DNA of 54,308 bases from Alphaproteobacteria bacterium (GCA_017477035.1 JAFUXW010000002.1:1-54308); one strand, 5' to 3'; positions 1-8,139 are shown, counted from the stretch's first letter. Translations and numbers: made by a program. The notes: a model not told the origin generated them from the letters alone.

Positions 1-99
1 AACACTCCGGGCAGCGTTAAACACCGTTAAACACTCCGGGCAGCGTTAAACACCGTTAAACACTCCGGGCAGCGTTAAACACCGTTAAACACTCCGGGC
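1..99. repeat. 29-bp tandem repeat array at left contig end
   Basis: Three full 29-bp units and a partial fourth, beginning at 1, 30, 59 and 88. Each unit carries two GTTAAACAC copies and one CTCCGGGCAGC core. The same array, with CACACC in place of CACTCC, ends the window in the same orientation, so it is continuous across the ends or is a direct terminal repeat. The GTTAAACAC words recall the GTTTAAC words in the promoters near 40090 and 53570. Iteron or operator function is inferred. Confidence 0.9.
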
Positions 100-123
100 A
101 ATGTCGGAGCCGTTGAACAGCAC

Positions 124-156
124 AAAAAAAAAGCCGCTATAAAAGCGGCTTTTTTT
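124..156 (-). terminator. Intrinsic terminator, probably bidirectional
   Basis: AGCCGCT (132-138) pairs with AGCGGCT (144-150) across a 5-nt loop. An A-run lies on the left and a T-run on the right, so it can work on either strand. It sits just past the stop codon of the last leftward gene (155-535). Confidence 0.85.
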
Positions 157-535
157 AGTCGTTAGCGGCCCAATGTTCGCGGAAGTTTTGCCGGCATTGT
201 TCTGTTATAAATCCCGGCGGCGGATTCGGCGCGTCTAAATCCGGTTTAAAAACAATTCGTTCAACGTTAACCCCTCCGGCCTCCGTTAAATATTCTATTA
301 TAACATTTGTAAACCATTTATTTATATAAACCCGGCCGGCGTCATCGATTCGCACGAAATAAGGATAGAAAAAAGCGTCTAAAATCTCCGACGTTGTCGG
401 CGTTGATTGTTTAATAAATCCGTCTTTTGTCTCCGCCCAGTATGACTCCGCCAAAATAGCGCCGTACCCGTGGACGCCGGCGGCTAACTCATCAGCTAAC
501 CGCCGTTTAACGTTTACAAGTGATTTACTCTTCAT
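155..535 (-). CDS. Hypothetical protein, 126 aa
   Basis: I do not recognise this protein. It is a soluble mixed alpha/beta sequence with a basic N-terminus, a central aromatic-rich stretch and a Pro-rich part near residues 104-108. No signal peptide or membrane segment is visible. The start has a GGAG ribosome site about 10 nt upstream. It is the last gene of the leftward cluster that begins at the promoter at 1676-1704 and is followed at once by a strong terminator, so it is probably co-transcribed with the four genes before it. By position it may be an early host-takeover or anti-defence gene, but this is a guess. Confidence 0.7.
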   Translation of the reverse strand: MKSKSLVNVKRRLADELAAGVHGYGAILAESYWAETKDGFIKQSTPTTSEILDAFFYPYFVRIDDAGRVYINKWFTNVIIEYLTEAGGVNVERIVFKPDLDAPNPPPGFITEQCRQNFREHWAAND

Positions 536-552
536 TGTTTAAAATCTCCATT

Positions 553-813
553 TTATATTTCAAACAAATAACCAGTTTCATCTGATTTATCATAATAAAA
601 ACTTGATTTATGAAAAATGGCGCGCGCTAACCTATTTAAAAACCGATCACGGCCGAAAATTTTAATAAAATCAATGTGTCGGATTCGCACTTGAAAATCA
701 TCTGTTAAAATGGTGATTTTGCATTTTTTAGCAGCGCAGGCAATGTATTTAAAATCCGATTCGATATATCCGCAAGATTTTAAAAATCTTTTATCTTTTA
801 ATGTTAATTGCAT
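553..813 (-). CDS. Hypothetical protein, 86 aa
   Basis: Small Lys/Phe/Ile-rich protein with two Cys (CGYIESDF near residue 14 and CAAKKCK near residue 26) and no known motif that I can name. A strong GGAGGG ribosome site precedes the ATG by 7 nt; the same GGAGGG-spacer-ATG pattern is seen before the neighbouring genes, which supports reality. Second to last in the leftward cluster. Confidence 0.65.
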   Translation of the reverse strand: MQLTLKDKRFLKSCGYIESDFKYIACAAKKCKITILTDDFQVRIRHIDFIKIFGRDRFLNRLARAIFHKSSFYYDKSDETGYLFEI

Positions 814-827
814 TTTTTAACCCTCCA

Positions 828-950
828 TTAATTAAACCAATATTTAATTAAATTAATTTTTTCACCGTTTAATTCGTCCGGCGTTGCTATTAATAACATA
901 AGCAATAAAACGAACATTAACACGGTAATAAATTTTAAAATGTTTATCAT
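828..950 (-). CDS. Small single-span membrane peptide, 40 aa
   Basis: Short frame filling the gap between two genes. Residues about 4-22 form one very hydrophobic segment (ITVLMFVLLLMLLIA), followed by a short polar tail with KINLIKYWFN at the end. A GGAGGG site lies 9 nt before the ATG, matching its neighbours. Likely an inner-membrane peptide; function unknown. The ribosome site and tight fit in the cluster are the main evidence. Confidence 0.55.
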   Translation of the reverse strand: MINILKFITVLMFVLLLMLLIATPDELNGEKINLIKYWFN

Positions 951-954
951 GTTT

Positions 955-1182
955 TTAACCCTCCATTTTAAAACATTTATCACCTAAAAATAAAACGTTT
1001 GTTTTAAGCTCCGGCGCATATTCTGGACGACTTATAAAAAACTTAACATTTTTATATTGTGCAAAATCCGCCGGATTGATTTTATCACATAACCAATAAA
1101 AACAACCATAAACCCCGTTAATTTTACCGCGTTTAAAATTATAATACTCCGGCAATTGTGAAAATTTAAGTTTGTTATACAT
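955..1182 (-). CDS. Hypothetical protein, 75 aa
   Basis: Small aromatic-rich basic protein (several Tyr/Phe, YNFKRGKINGVYGCFYWLCDK in the first half). No recognisable domain. A GGAGGG ribosome site is 7 nt before the ATG. Part of the same leftward cluster as its neighbours, with short gaps on both sides. Confidence 0.65.
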   Translation of the reverse strand: MYNKLKFSQLPEYYNFKRGKINGVYGCFYWLCDKINPADFAQYKNVKFFISRPEYAPELKTNVLFLGDKCFKMEG

Positions 1183-1198
1183 TTTTTATCCCTCCATT

Positions 1199-1633
1199 TC
1201 AAGCGTAAAATTCAACAATTTTATATTTTTTAACATTTAATATTTTGCACAATATCCGGAGCGCCCACTCATTACAGCCGGAGCCGCCGAATCTCGGAAA
1301 ATTTTTTATTCCACAATTACAAATTGCCTCGTCAAAAGCGGCCGACTCTCGGTTGTAACCCCAACCACACGCGCGACCCGTTCCAGAGCTCTTGAACACA
1401 TTCGAATAGATCCACATCGCACAATAATTTGCGCGGCCTGTAGGGCAATAAAAGCGCACGTCGATAATTTCAGAGGCCGTTTTCAAGTCAATCACTTTAA
1501 AGCCTTTGTACAATCCCGAATCTTTCCGATAATTAACATTGAAACATTTTTTTTCAGCGTCAAGCGTCAAACGTGTTAAACGCTTTTTTTCGTTCCATAC
1601 ATCAACCGGTAAATATTTATTTATTATTAACAT
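1199..1633 (-). CDS. Hypothetical protein, 144 aa
   Basis: First gene of the leftward cluster. I chose the internal ATG at 1633 because the upstream ATG overlaps the GGAGG ribosome site that serves it at a spacing of 8 nt. The protein is rich in Cys, Gly and aromatic residues (CGWGYNRESAAFDEAICNCG around residues 85-105), which might suggest metal binding, but no known pattern is met. No membrane segment. Not recognised. Confidence 0.65.
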   Translation of the reverse strand: MLIINKYLPVDVWNEKKRLTRLTLDAEKKCFNVNYRKDSGLYKGFKVIDLKTASEIIDVRFYCPTGRANYCAMWIYSNVFKSSGTGRACGWGYNRESAAFDEAICNCGIKNFPRFGGSGCNEWALRILCKILNVKKYKIVEFYA

Positions 1634-1675
1634 TTTTAAATCCTCCATTTTATTCGATTCGTTTTATCTATTTAT

Positions 1676-1704
1676 AATATAACAAATATATTCGTTATTG
1701 TCAA
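1676..1704 (-). promoter_or_regulatory. Leftward sigma70-type promoter
   Basis: On the minus strand TTGACA (1699-1704) is followed after exactly 17 bp by TATATT (1676-1681), next to the leftward cluster 1633-155. Transcription would start near 1669. Confidence 0.75.
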
Positions 1705-2016
1705 GTGTTATATAATAAATTTTTTTAATTTTTTCAACTGTTATAAACCGTTGTCAAGTGTTATAAATCGTTGTAATAGTTATAAGCCGTTGTCAACTGT
1801 TATAGATTACTTTTTCAAACAAGAGTCAATATATATACCCTCAGCGTGATTTTCAATATAAAGAATATATATATATATAATAGAATTACTATATTTTAAT
1901 ATTTAATTCAGCCTCCCGCGCGTATGCGTGCATATACGCGCGCGCGTGAACACGTGCAATTTAAAAAGCGCGCCGCCAACGTGAACAACGTTTAAAAAAT
2001 TGTCAACTGTTATAAA
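1697..2016. repeat. Repeated TTGTCAA-(C/G)TGTTATAA operator-like sites
   Basis: Copies or half copies of a word close to GTTGTCAACTGTTATAA start near 1698, 1736, 1751, 1769, 1789 and 1999. Four of them are spaced about 18-20 bp apart. The same GTTATAA word recurs inside the spacers of both promoters at 44387-44498. A shared phage DNA-binding regulator, or an initiator, is inferred. Confidence 0.6.
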
Positions 2017-2068
2017 CGCCGCCAACGTGAACGGCGTTGTCAACGTTGGCGGCGTTGTTCACGTTGGC
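1972..2068. repeat. Large nested palindrome
   Basis: GCCGCCAACGT occurs directly at 1972 and 2018. The second copy pairs with ACGTTGGCGGC (2043-2053), and GCCAACGTGAACAACG (1975-1990) pairs with CGTTGTTCACGTTGGC (2053-2068). The arms are perfect and GC-rich in AT-rich surroundings. It could be a cruciform origin element, a rho-independent block to transcription or a protein-binding site; no T-run follows it. Confidence 0.75.
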
Positions 2069-2158
2069 AAGGGGGGTAACTCCGGGAGGGTTGGGGTTGA
2101 ATGGGTCGTTCAAGCGAGATTCGTAAAACGCTGAAAACTTTTTTAACGCTTATAACAC

Positions 2159-2190
2159 CTAACAACACCTAACAACACCTAACAACACCT
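2159..2190. repeat. Direct AACAACACCT repeats
   Basis: Three adjacent copies of the 10-mer AACAACACCT, preceded by a near copy. They lie in the non-coding leader 1634-2302, between the palindrome and the rightward promoter. The period is about one helical turn. No function can be read from sequence. Confidence 0.7.
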
Positions 2191-2241
2191 CATACCCCAC
2201 CCCCCTACCTTCACAAAAGTGCATATTTAAAAATTTTATAT

Positions 2242-2270
2242 TTGACTTTTTTGAAAAAGTATTTTATATA
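2242..2270 (+). promoter_or_regulatory. Rightward promoter of the virion block
   Basis: TTGACT (2242-2247), a 17-bp spacer, then TATATA (2265-2270); start expected near 2277, about 26 nt before the first gene of the long rightward block. Five of six bases match at both hexamers. Confidence 0.6.
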
Positions 2271-2302
2271 TAGATTCATAGATTAACTTTATGGAGGTGA
2301 GA

Positions 2303-2953
2303 ATGAACGAAAAATTGATTAACAGGTGTAGTTCCCGAATAGTAATGCAGAGTAAATACTTAAACAAGCTTTGGGTTTACGGCGTTTATAACAGTGAACA
2401 ACAATTAGTATTCATGAGTTACGGAACACTTAAAGAAATTATAATGATGTCACCATTTAAAACGATTGAAAAATTTAACGAGAATGAAAATTACACTTTC
2501 GTCCTAATTCAACCGTGCGATAACAAAATTGCCGCTGAAAATGCTTTATCTCGTTGGATAAACAATTCAGAACTTGAAGGTACAACACCACCGTTTAACA
2601 TTTATAACAAATCATACAACAACAGATATTTTATTCAATGTCTTGAAAACGGGCGGTATTATCAAACAGCTTCGGACATTGTTAAAATTTTTAACGTTTC
2701 TCAAAGTGCTTTGAGTAATCATTTGAGAGGGTTACCGGGTCACAGAAGTGTTAAAGGATTACATTTTAAGTATTACACAGGCCCTAATCCGGCAGAAATT
2801 GAACAAGCTGGGGGATATAAATTATTACATAACGGTTTTGGTTATAAAAGTGTACCATCTGATGACCCGATTAACAGATTAGGTATTACCGACACTGAAA
2901 AACGTGAACAAATTGCTTTATTGGTTGGTCGATACGGGGGTGAGATATGGTAA
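2303..2953 (+). CDS. NUMOD1-like / degenerate GIY-YIG-like protein
   Basis: 216 aa. The N-terminal half (from about residue 20: KLWVYGVYN, then LVFMSYG) looks like a GIY-YIG core in which the YIG part is lost. The C-terminal part near residues 120-165 (YYQTASDIVKIFNVSQSALSNHL, ending in KGLHFKYY) resembles the NUMOD1/IENR1 helix-turn-helix that homing endonucleases use to bind DNA. It is a clear paralogue of the next gene. The start at 2303 uses a GGAGGTGAG site; the upstream ATG lies inside that site. Position just before terminase suggests a role in packaging recognition or a domesticated homing enzyme; both are inference. Confidence 0.65.
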   Translation: MNEKLINRCSSRIVMQSKYLNKLWVYGVYNSEQQLVFMSYGTLKEIIMMSPFKTIEKFNENENYTFVLIQPCDNKIAAENALSRWINNSELEGTTPPFNIYNKSYNNRYFIQCLENGRYYQTASDIVKIFNVSQSALSNHLRGLPGHRSVKGLHFKYYTGPNPAEIEQAGGYKLLHNGFGYKSVPSDDPINRLGITDTEKREQIALLVGRYGGEIW

Positions 2954-3064
2954 CGCTTATATGTGGACAGGGAGAAACGATATGGTAACGCTTATATGTG
3001 GACAGGGAGAAACGATATGGTAACGCTTATATGTGGACAGGGAGAAACGATATGGTAACGCTTA
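2944..3064 (+). repeat. 35-bp tandem repeat across a gene junction
   Basis: Three full copies (2944-2978, 2979-3013, 3014-3048) and a 16-bp partial copy. Each unit holds a GGAGA ribosome site followed by ATGGTAACG, in which the stop TAA of the frame before and the ATG of the frame after overlap. Because 35 is not a multiple of 3, each copy restarts a 13-codon frame that stops in the next copy. Confidence 0.95.
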
Positions 3065-3483
3065 CAACGACTTTAACAGCCCTTCAAGGTTTATGGGTAT
3101 TTCAGATACTTGACAAAGATAACCAAGTGCTGTATATAGGGTGTGAACGGCTTAAAACGATACCGGCATTGAGGGAGTGCAGACGACAAGCAAGCGGACA
3201 ATTACCTCAAGAGCTTACTATAGAGCTGGTAGCGAGTGTAACAACGGCTGAGGAAGGTGCTGAGATGGTGGAGACACTTAAAATGCTTACACCGCCTAGG
3301 TATGGGCATAGGACGCTGGAGAGAGGTAAGGCGGTGATATGCGTGGACACAGGTGAGCGGTACCCTAACGCGCATCAAGCCGCCAACGCTTATAATATTA
3401 ACTACAGCTATATGCATTATCATCTTCAAGGTGTGAGTAGCTATAAAACGTGCAAAGGGCTGACATTCAAATATGACAACTGA
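3052..3483 (+). CDS. GIY-YIG-like / NUMOD1-like protein
   Basis: 143 aa from the ATG at 3052, which has the GGAGA site of the last repeat unit 7 nt upstream; longer starts lie in the tandem repeat. Residues about 12-30 (GLWVFQILDKDNQVLYIG) match the two strands of a GIY-YIG nuclease core, but a catalytic Arg/Glu set is not evident. Residues about 95-140 form a NUMOD1-like helix-turn-helix (YPNAHQAANAYNINYSYMHYHL, then KGLTFKY). It is paralogous to the gene before it and overlaps the terminase small subunit by 11 nt. Confidence 0.65.
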   Translation: MVTLTTTLTALQGLWVFQILDKDNQVLYIGCERLKTIPALRECRRQASGQLPQELTIELVASVTTAEEGAEMVETLKMLTPPRYGHRTLERGKAVICVDTGERYPNAHQAANAYNINYSYMHYHLQGVSSYKTCKGLTFKYDN

Positions 3484-4096
3484 CGAGGTATATCCTACAA
3501 GGGCGTATGACCTGCTGACCGACATAGAGCGTAAGGCAGTGGACGAGTATGTGGCCTTTGCAGTCAAACAACAACGTGATAAACACCAACGTGTACTGGC
3601 CGCTCTCAACCTTCCTATTCCGAGCGAGTATATCAGGCGCTCACGGCAAGCGCTTAATCGCCCCGTGCTACGGGCGGCTATTGCCGAGCGTATAACTGAG
3701 GAGGCTGACAAATATGACGTGTCACCTGACAGGGCAGTCCATGAGTATGCGTCACTGGCCTTCAGTGACATTACTGACTTCCTAGACACCGGGTACTTTG
3801 GCGAGCCAAGCATTAAACCACTTAATCAGATACCACCGGACAAAGCGGGCGCTATCAAAAGTATCGAGTGCCAACCGGGCCATCTCGGCACTAAATGGAA
3901 AATAACGCTTCATGACAAGCTGCCGGCACTTAAACAACTGTGTGACTTCATGGGTATGACAGCACCTGAGCGCCCACCGGTGCTTACTGACTATGTACGG
4001 CAAGAGATACGTGATGCGGAGTTTAAAGAGGTGACAGCACCTGAGGTAGAGTATACACAACTACTGGAGAGTGTGGGTAGCAAGAAGGAGGGATAA
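3473..4096 (+). CDS. terS: Terminase small subunit
   Basis: 207 aa, of the Terminase_2 type. After the variable N-terminal part come the family features: a helical DNA-binding segment (LRAAIAERITEEADKYDVSPDRAVHEYASLAFSDITDF, written here in parts, residues about 65-105), then IKPLNQIPPDKAGAIKSI and HDKLPALKQLCDFMGM. It recognises phage DNA and loads it on the large subunit. Its stop overlaps the ATG of terL (TAATG). Codon use here is markedly richer in G and C than in the later virion genes. Confidence 0.85.
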   Translation: MTTDEVYPTRAYDLLTDIERKAVDEYVAFAVKQQRDKHQRVLAALNLPIPSEYIRRSRQALNRPVLRAAIAERITEEADKYDVSPDRAVHEYASLAFSDITDFLDTGYFGEPSIKPLNQIPPDKAGAIKSIECQPGHLGTKWKITLHDKLPALKQLCDFMGMTAPERPPVLTDYVRQEIRDAEFKEVTAPEVEYTQLLESVGSKKEG

Positions 4097-5859
4097 TGCC
4101 ACAAAGACGTATAATAGACTGGGGTAAGACCGAGCAAGAGGACACAACCGCGCGTATATGGCGGCCTGAGCCACTTGACCGCGACCAATGGCCACCTGAC
4201 TATAAAGCGGTGTATCGGTGGCGGACACGTATGCTTCGTGAGCTGACAGCAGACCCCGGCAAGCTTGCCAGCGCTCGTGCCTATTATGCTACCAGACCGG
4301 CACACTTCATTATGGACTGGCTTGACACATACGACCCACGCAAATCACCTAATAACGCTAACCCTCAGCTACGGGGTGAGAAGTGGATGCCGTTTGTATT
4401 TTTTAAACGCCAAAAGGATGTGATAGGCTTTTTTGAAAGCTGTTCACATTCCCAAGAGAGCGGGCTGGTGGAGAAATGCCGTGACTTTGGGCTTACTTGG
4501 CTTGCTTGCGGGTATTCGGTGTGGCGGTGGCTGTTCATTAAGAATGATGCTATCGGCTGGGGTAGCCGTAAAGAGTCGCTTGTGGATAAACCGGGTGACC
4601 CTGATAGTATTTTTGAGAAAATACGACTTATGCTTAAACGTATGCCTAAAATTTGGATGCCGGCAGGCTTTAGCTGGGGTAGGCATTCGACATTCATGAA
4701 ACTCCTAAACCCTGAGAACGGTGCCATCATTGCAGGTGAGGCCGGTGACAATATCGGGCGTGGTGGACGACGCTCGATATATATGCTTGACGAAGCTGCC
4801 CACCTTGAACGAGCTGAGAAAGTTGAAGCCGCTTTGGGTGATAATACCAACGTGCGAATCGACATTTCCAGCGTGAATGGTGTGGGTAACGTTTTCCACC
4901 GCCGACGGGAGAATGGTGTGGTGTGGACACCTGATAGCAATATAGAGCCGGGTTATATACGAGTATTCATAGCTGATTGGCGCGACCATCCGCTTAAAAC
5001 ACAAGAATGGTATGATAAACGTAAAGCACGTTACGAGCGTGAAGGTATGGCTCATATTTTTGCACAAGAGGTGGACCGCAATTATGCCGCCGCCGTGAGT
5101 AACGTTGTCATACCTTATGATTGGATCGAAGCTGCTGTCAACGCTCATATCGATATAGACTACCTGAGAGAAGCAGTTCCTGAGCATCTTAATGAATGGT
5201 ATGCAGGGCTTGACGTGGCCGACGAGGGTAACGATCGAAATGCTTTGACACTTCGAGAGTGGATAATATGGCGGTCAGTGGATGAATGGGGTGAGAGAGA
5301 TCCCGGACTGACAGCGCGTAAAGCTATTTTGGCGTGCAGAGAACATTCAGGACATATAACTTGTATGTATGACTGCATCGGTGTCGGCTCAGGTGTAAAA
5401 ACTGAATATAATCGGCTGACAACAGACGAAGGGGTGGTGGACGCTGTTAAAATACCGTTTATTCCTTGGAACGCTGGAGCCAGTGTTATCAATCCTTGGG
5501 AAAGAATTATACCTGATGATAATGAAAGCTTGCAAAATAAAGATTTTTTTGATAATTTAAAGGCACAGGCTTGGTGGTCTCTCCGGACTCGGTTCTATAA
5601 AACGTTTAAAGCTAGGACTGAGGGTGCGGTCTATCCGGTTGATGAGCTTATCTCTTTGGACGGCTCAATGCGGTTGCTAGAGCAATTGAAGAAGGAATTA
5701 GCTCAACCGACAGTTGGACATAGTTCAAGACTTAAACTGCTTATAGAGAAAAAACCTGATGGAATGAGGTCACCAAACCTTGCCGACAGTGGAGTGCTTG
5801 CTTTCTTCCCTGTTGCAGATAACAATGGTGGTTTCTTAATAGGTTCATATGGAGTGTAA
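4096..5859 (+). CDS. terL: Terminase large subunit
   Basis: 587 aa. Packaging ATPase-nuclease. The Walker A-like segment is VEKCRDFGLTW (residues 125-135), a known terminase variant lacking the classic GKT. Walker B is YMLDEA (229-234). The RuvC-like nuclease begins with GLDVADEG near 371. Further acidic nuclease residues lie in the C-terminal 200 residues. The length is normal for the family. The first 1.3 kb has GC-rich codon use, changing to AT-rich codons near 5450-5550, which hints at a recombination junction within the gene. Confidence 0.93.
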   Translation: MPQRRIIDWGKTEQEDTTARIWRPEPLDRDQWPPDYKAVYRWRTRMLRELTADPGKLASARAYYATRPAHFIMDWLDTYDPRKSPNNANPQLRGEKWMPFVFFKRQKDVIGFFESCSHSQESGLVEKCRDFGLTWLACGYSVWRWLFIKNDAIGWGSRKESLVDKPGDPDSIFEKIRLMLKRMPKIWMPAGFSWGRHSTFMKLLNPENGAIIAGEAGDNIGRGGRRSIYMLDEAAHLERAEKVEAALGDNTNVRIDISSVNGVGNVFHRRRENGVVWTPDSNIEPGYIRVFIADWRDHPLKTQEWYDKRKARYEREGMAHIFAQEVDRNYAAAVSNVVIPYDWIEAAVNAHIDIDYLREAVPEHLNEWYAGLDVADEGNDRNALTLREWIIWRSVDEWGERDPGLTARKAILACREHSGHITCMYDCIGVGSGVKTEYNRLTTDEGVVDAVKIPFIPWNAGASVINPWERIIPDDNESLQNKDFFDNLKAQAWWSLRTRFYKTFKARTEGAVYPVDELISLDGSMRLLEQLKKELAQPTVGHSSRLKLLIEKKPDGMRSPNLADSGVLAFFPVADNNGGFLIGSYGV

Positions 5860-5862
5860 CAA

Positions 5863-7353
5863 ATGCCTAAAGATTTATTAAAACGTTCTCCTGATATTGA
5901 AACAATGGTACCTTACTGGGATATGGTAACAGACATTATCGAAGGTGAAGAAGCAATTAAAGCCGGTGGAGAGAAATATTTACCGATGTTTCCTGATGAA
6001 AATGATAGGGATTACGATTTTCGTTTAGAGGTTGGTAAATTTACCAATATTTATCGAGATACACTCGAAGGTTTGGCGACTAAACCGTTTCAAGACGAGG
6101 TTAGCATTGTCGGTCAAAGTGTTGACCCGAAAATTAAAGAATTTGTTGAAGATGTTGACGGTTGTGGTAACAACTTATCCACATTTGCGGCACTTACATT
6201 TTTTAACGGTATTAATTACGCTATTGATTGGATTTTTGTTGATTATCCGACAATAACAGACGCTGATAAACTTAGTATTGCACAAGCTAAAAAACAAAAC
6301 ATTAGAGCTTACTGGCGACATATTTTAGGTAAAAACGTGCTTGAAGTACGTAGTCACATGGAAGGTTCTAAAGAGGTTGTTCATTATTTTCGTTATCAAG
6401 AGCCAAGTTACGGCGATGAACCGGTTAAAGTTCGGGTTTATGCTGAAGAATTTGATGAAACAGGTAAAAAACACATAATGTGGCATTTATATATGAAAGT
6501 CGAGAATCCTAGAGACCCTGAGGATGAATTTGTTGAAATTGCCACTGGTGAAATGTCTATTGGGTTTATACCAGTAGTTCCTTTTATAACAGGTCGTAGA
6601 GACGGTAACAGATTTAAATTTTATCCAGTTATGAAAGATGCGGCTACTTTACAAATCAAATTGTATCAAAACGAATCGGCTTTGGAATACATTAAAGTTC
6701 TGGCTTGTTATCCGATGTTAGCCACAGATGGTCTAAAACCTAAACTCGATGCTAAAGGTACTCCTGAAAAAATTGCCGTCGGCCCGGGGAGAGTGCTTTA
6801 TGGCGCTCCAAACACTAATGGCACCGGTGGTACTTGGAAATATGTTGAACCGAGCGCCAACAGCCTTGAGTTTTTGAAAAAAGATATTGATAAAACTAAA
6901 ACAGATTTACGTGAGTTAGGACGTCAACCGCTTACTGCGATGTCGTCACAGCTTACAACGGTTACAACGTCCATTGCAGCAGGTAAAGCTAAATCTGCTG
7001 TGACGACATGGGCGTTAGCTCTTAAAGATGCGTTAGAGAACGCTCTCTATATGACAATGCTTTGGGAGCAAAAAGAAGTTCCTGATAATAAACAACCTGA
7101 AGTATATGTTTATACAGGATTTGACAACGTGCTTGAAGATGGTTCGGATTTGGAAGAATTAGGTAAAGCACGTGAGCGTGGAGATTTATCTCAAGAAACA
7201 TATTGGGAAGAATTGAAACGTCGTAAAATCTTATCGGCAGAGTTCACAGCTGAACGTGAGAAAAAACGTTTGCTTGAAGATATACCGACAGATGAAGTAG
7301 ATTTATCTGAAGATGAAGCACCCACAACTGAAGAAAAGGATATTGAAAAATGA
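5863..7353 (+). CDS. Portal protein (DUF4055 family)
   Basis: 496 aa. Resembles the DUF4055 portal family: an early GGEKYLPMFPDE motif, EVGKFTNIYRDTLEGLATKPF near residue 62, and the central FKFYPVMKDAATLQIKLYQNESALEY stretch (about 248-273). The portal forms the dodecameric ring at the capsid vertex through which DNA enters. It lies directly after terL and before the scaffold, the expected order. The acidic C-terminus (DEVDLSEDEAPTTEEKD) may bind scaffold or connector. Confidence 0.85.
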   Translation: MPKDLLKRSPDIETMVPYWDMVTDIIEGEEAIKAGGEKYLPMFPDENDRDYDFRLEVGKFTNIYRDTLEGLATKPFQDEVSIVGQSVDPKIKEFVEDVDGCGNNLSTFAALTFFNGINYAIDWIFVDYPTITDADKLSIAQAKKQNIRAYWRHILGKNVLEVRSHMEGSKEVVHYFRYQEPSYGDEPVKVRVYAEEFDETGKKHIMWHLYMKVENPRDPEDEFVEIATGEMSIGFIPVVPFITGRRDGNRFKFYPVMKDAATLQIKLYQNESALEYIKVLACYPMLATDGLKPKLDAKGTPEKIAVGPGRVLYGAPNTNGTGGTWKYVEPSANSLEFLKKDIDKTKTDLRELGRQPLTAMSSQLTTVTTSIAAGKAKSAVTTWALALKDALENALYMTMLWEQKEVPDNKQPEVYVYTGFDNVLEDGSDLEELGKARERGDLSQETYWEELKRRKILSAEFTAEREKKRLLEDIPTDEVDLSEDEAPTTEEKDIEK

Positions 7354-8102
7354 GTTGGAAATTAGATGAAAATAATAATATTGTTTTAAAAGACGGTGAC
7401 CCGGTTTATGTTGACGCTAATGGTGTTGAAAAAACCGTTGGTGTTGATACCATAGCTCGATTGAACAACGAAGCTAAAGAGCATCGTATTGCTAAAGAAG
7501 ATGCTCTCGCTAAGTTAAAAGCTTATGAAGGTATCGACGCTCAAAAAGCTCGTGAAGCTTTGGAAACTGTTGCTAAACTTGATGCCAGTAAACTTATTGA
7601 CACAGGTGAAGTTGATAAACTTAAATCTCAAATTACACAGCAATTTCAATCGCAGTTAAATGAAAAAGACGCAGCTTTTACAGAATTGAAAGCTAAATAT
7701 GAGAATATGATTGTGGACAACGCGTTTGTGAATAGTGATTTTATTCGTAACAATGTAGCAGTACCGACCGATATGTTTGAAGCTAAATTCCGTAATAACT
7801 TTAAAGTTGAAAACGGCGATGTTGTAGCTTATGGTTATGATGGGTCACGTTTGATGAGTAAAACTCGCGCTGGTGAATATGCTACTGTTGAAGAAGCTAT
7901 GCAGATTTTAGCTGAAAGTCATCCACAAAAAGATATAATTCTTAAAGCTAATCCGGGTAGTGGTAGTGGCAGTGGCACAGGTGGTGGTTCTGCAGGCGGT
8001 GGTCGTTATATGAAACGGTCTGATTTTGAAAAATTATCACCTGTTCAACAAGCTGATATTGCTAATAAGATGAGAAAAGGCGAAATACAGTTGACAGATT
8101 AA
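7350..8102 (+). CDS. Capsid scaffolding protein
   Basis: 250 aa. Mostly helical and charged: a coiled-coil region around residues 35-115 (EAKEHRIAKEDALAKLKAYEG and following), then a small conserved domain with FRNNFKVENGDVVAYGYDG and EYATVEEAMQILAESHPQKD, a Gly/Ser linker near 205-222, and a basic C-terminal helix that would bind the coat. It overlaps the portal gene by ATGA and precedes the capsid gene, typical of scaffold proteins. Confidence 0.8.
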   Translation: MSWKLDENNNIVLKDGDPVYVDANGVEKTVGVDTIARLNNEAKEHRIAKEDALAKLKAYEGIDAQKAREALETVAKLDASKLIDTGEVDKLKSQITQQFQSQLNEKDAAFTELKAKYENMIVDNAFVNSDFIRNNVAVPTDMFEAKFRNNFKVENGDVVAYGYDGSRLMSKTRAGEYATVEEAMQILAESHPQKDIILKANPGSGSGSGTGGGSAGGGRYMKRSDFEKLSPVQQADIANKMRKGEIQLTD

Positions 8103-8139
8103 AAAAAAGCTGTTAATGTGTAACTGCCTGTTTTGGATT

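Noticed and set aside
3202..3813. Leftward 203-residue frame opposite the terminase small subunit
   Set aside because: It mirrors a clear coding region in GC-richer DNA, has no ribosome site, and its product is a Ser/Arg/Leu-rich shadow. The same holds for other reverse frames at 3782-5492.
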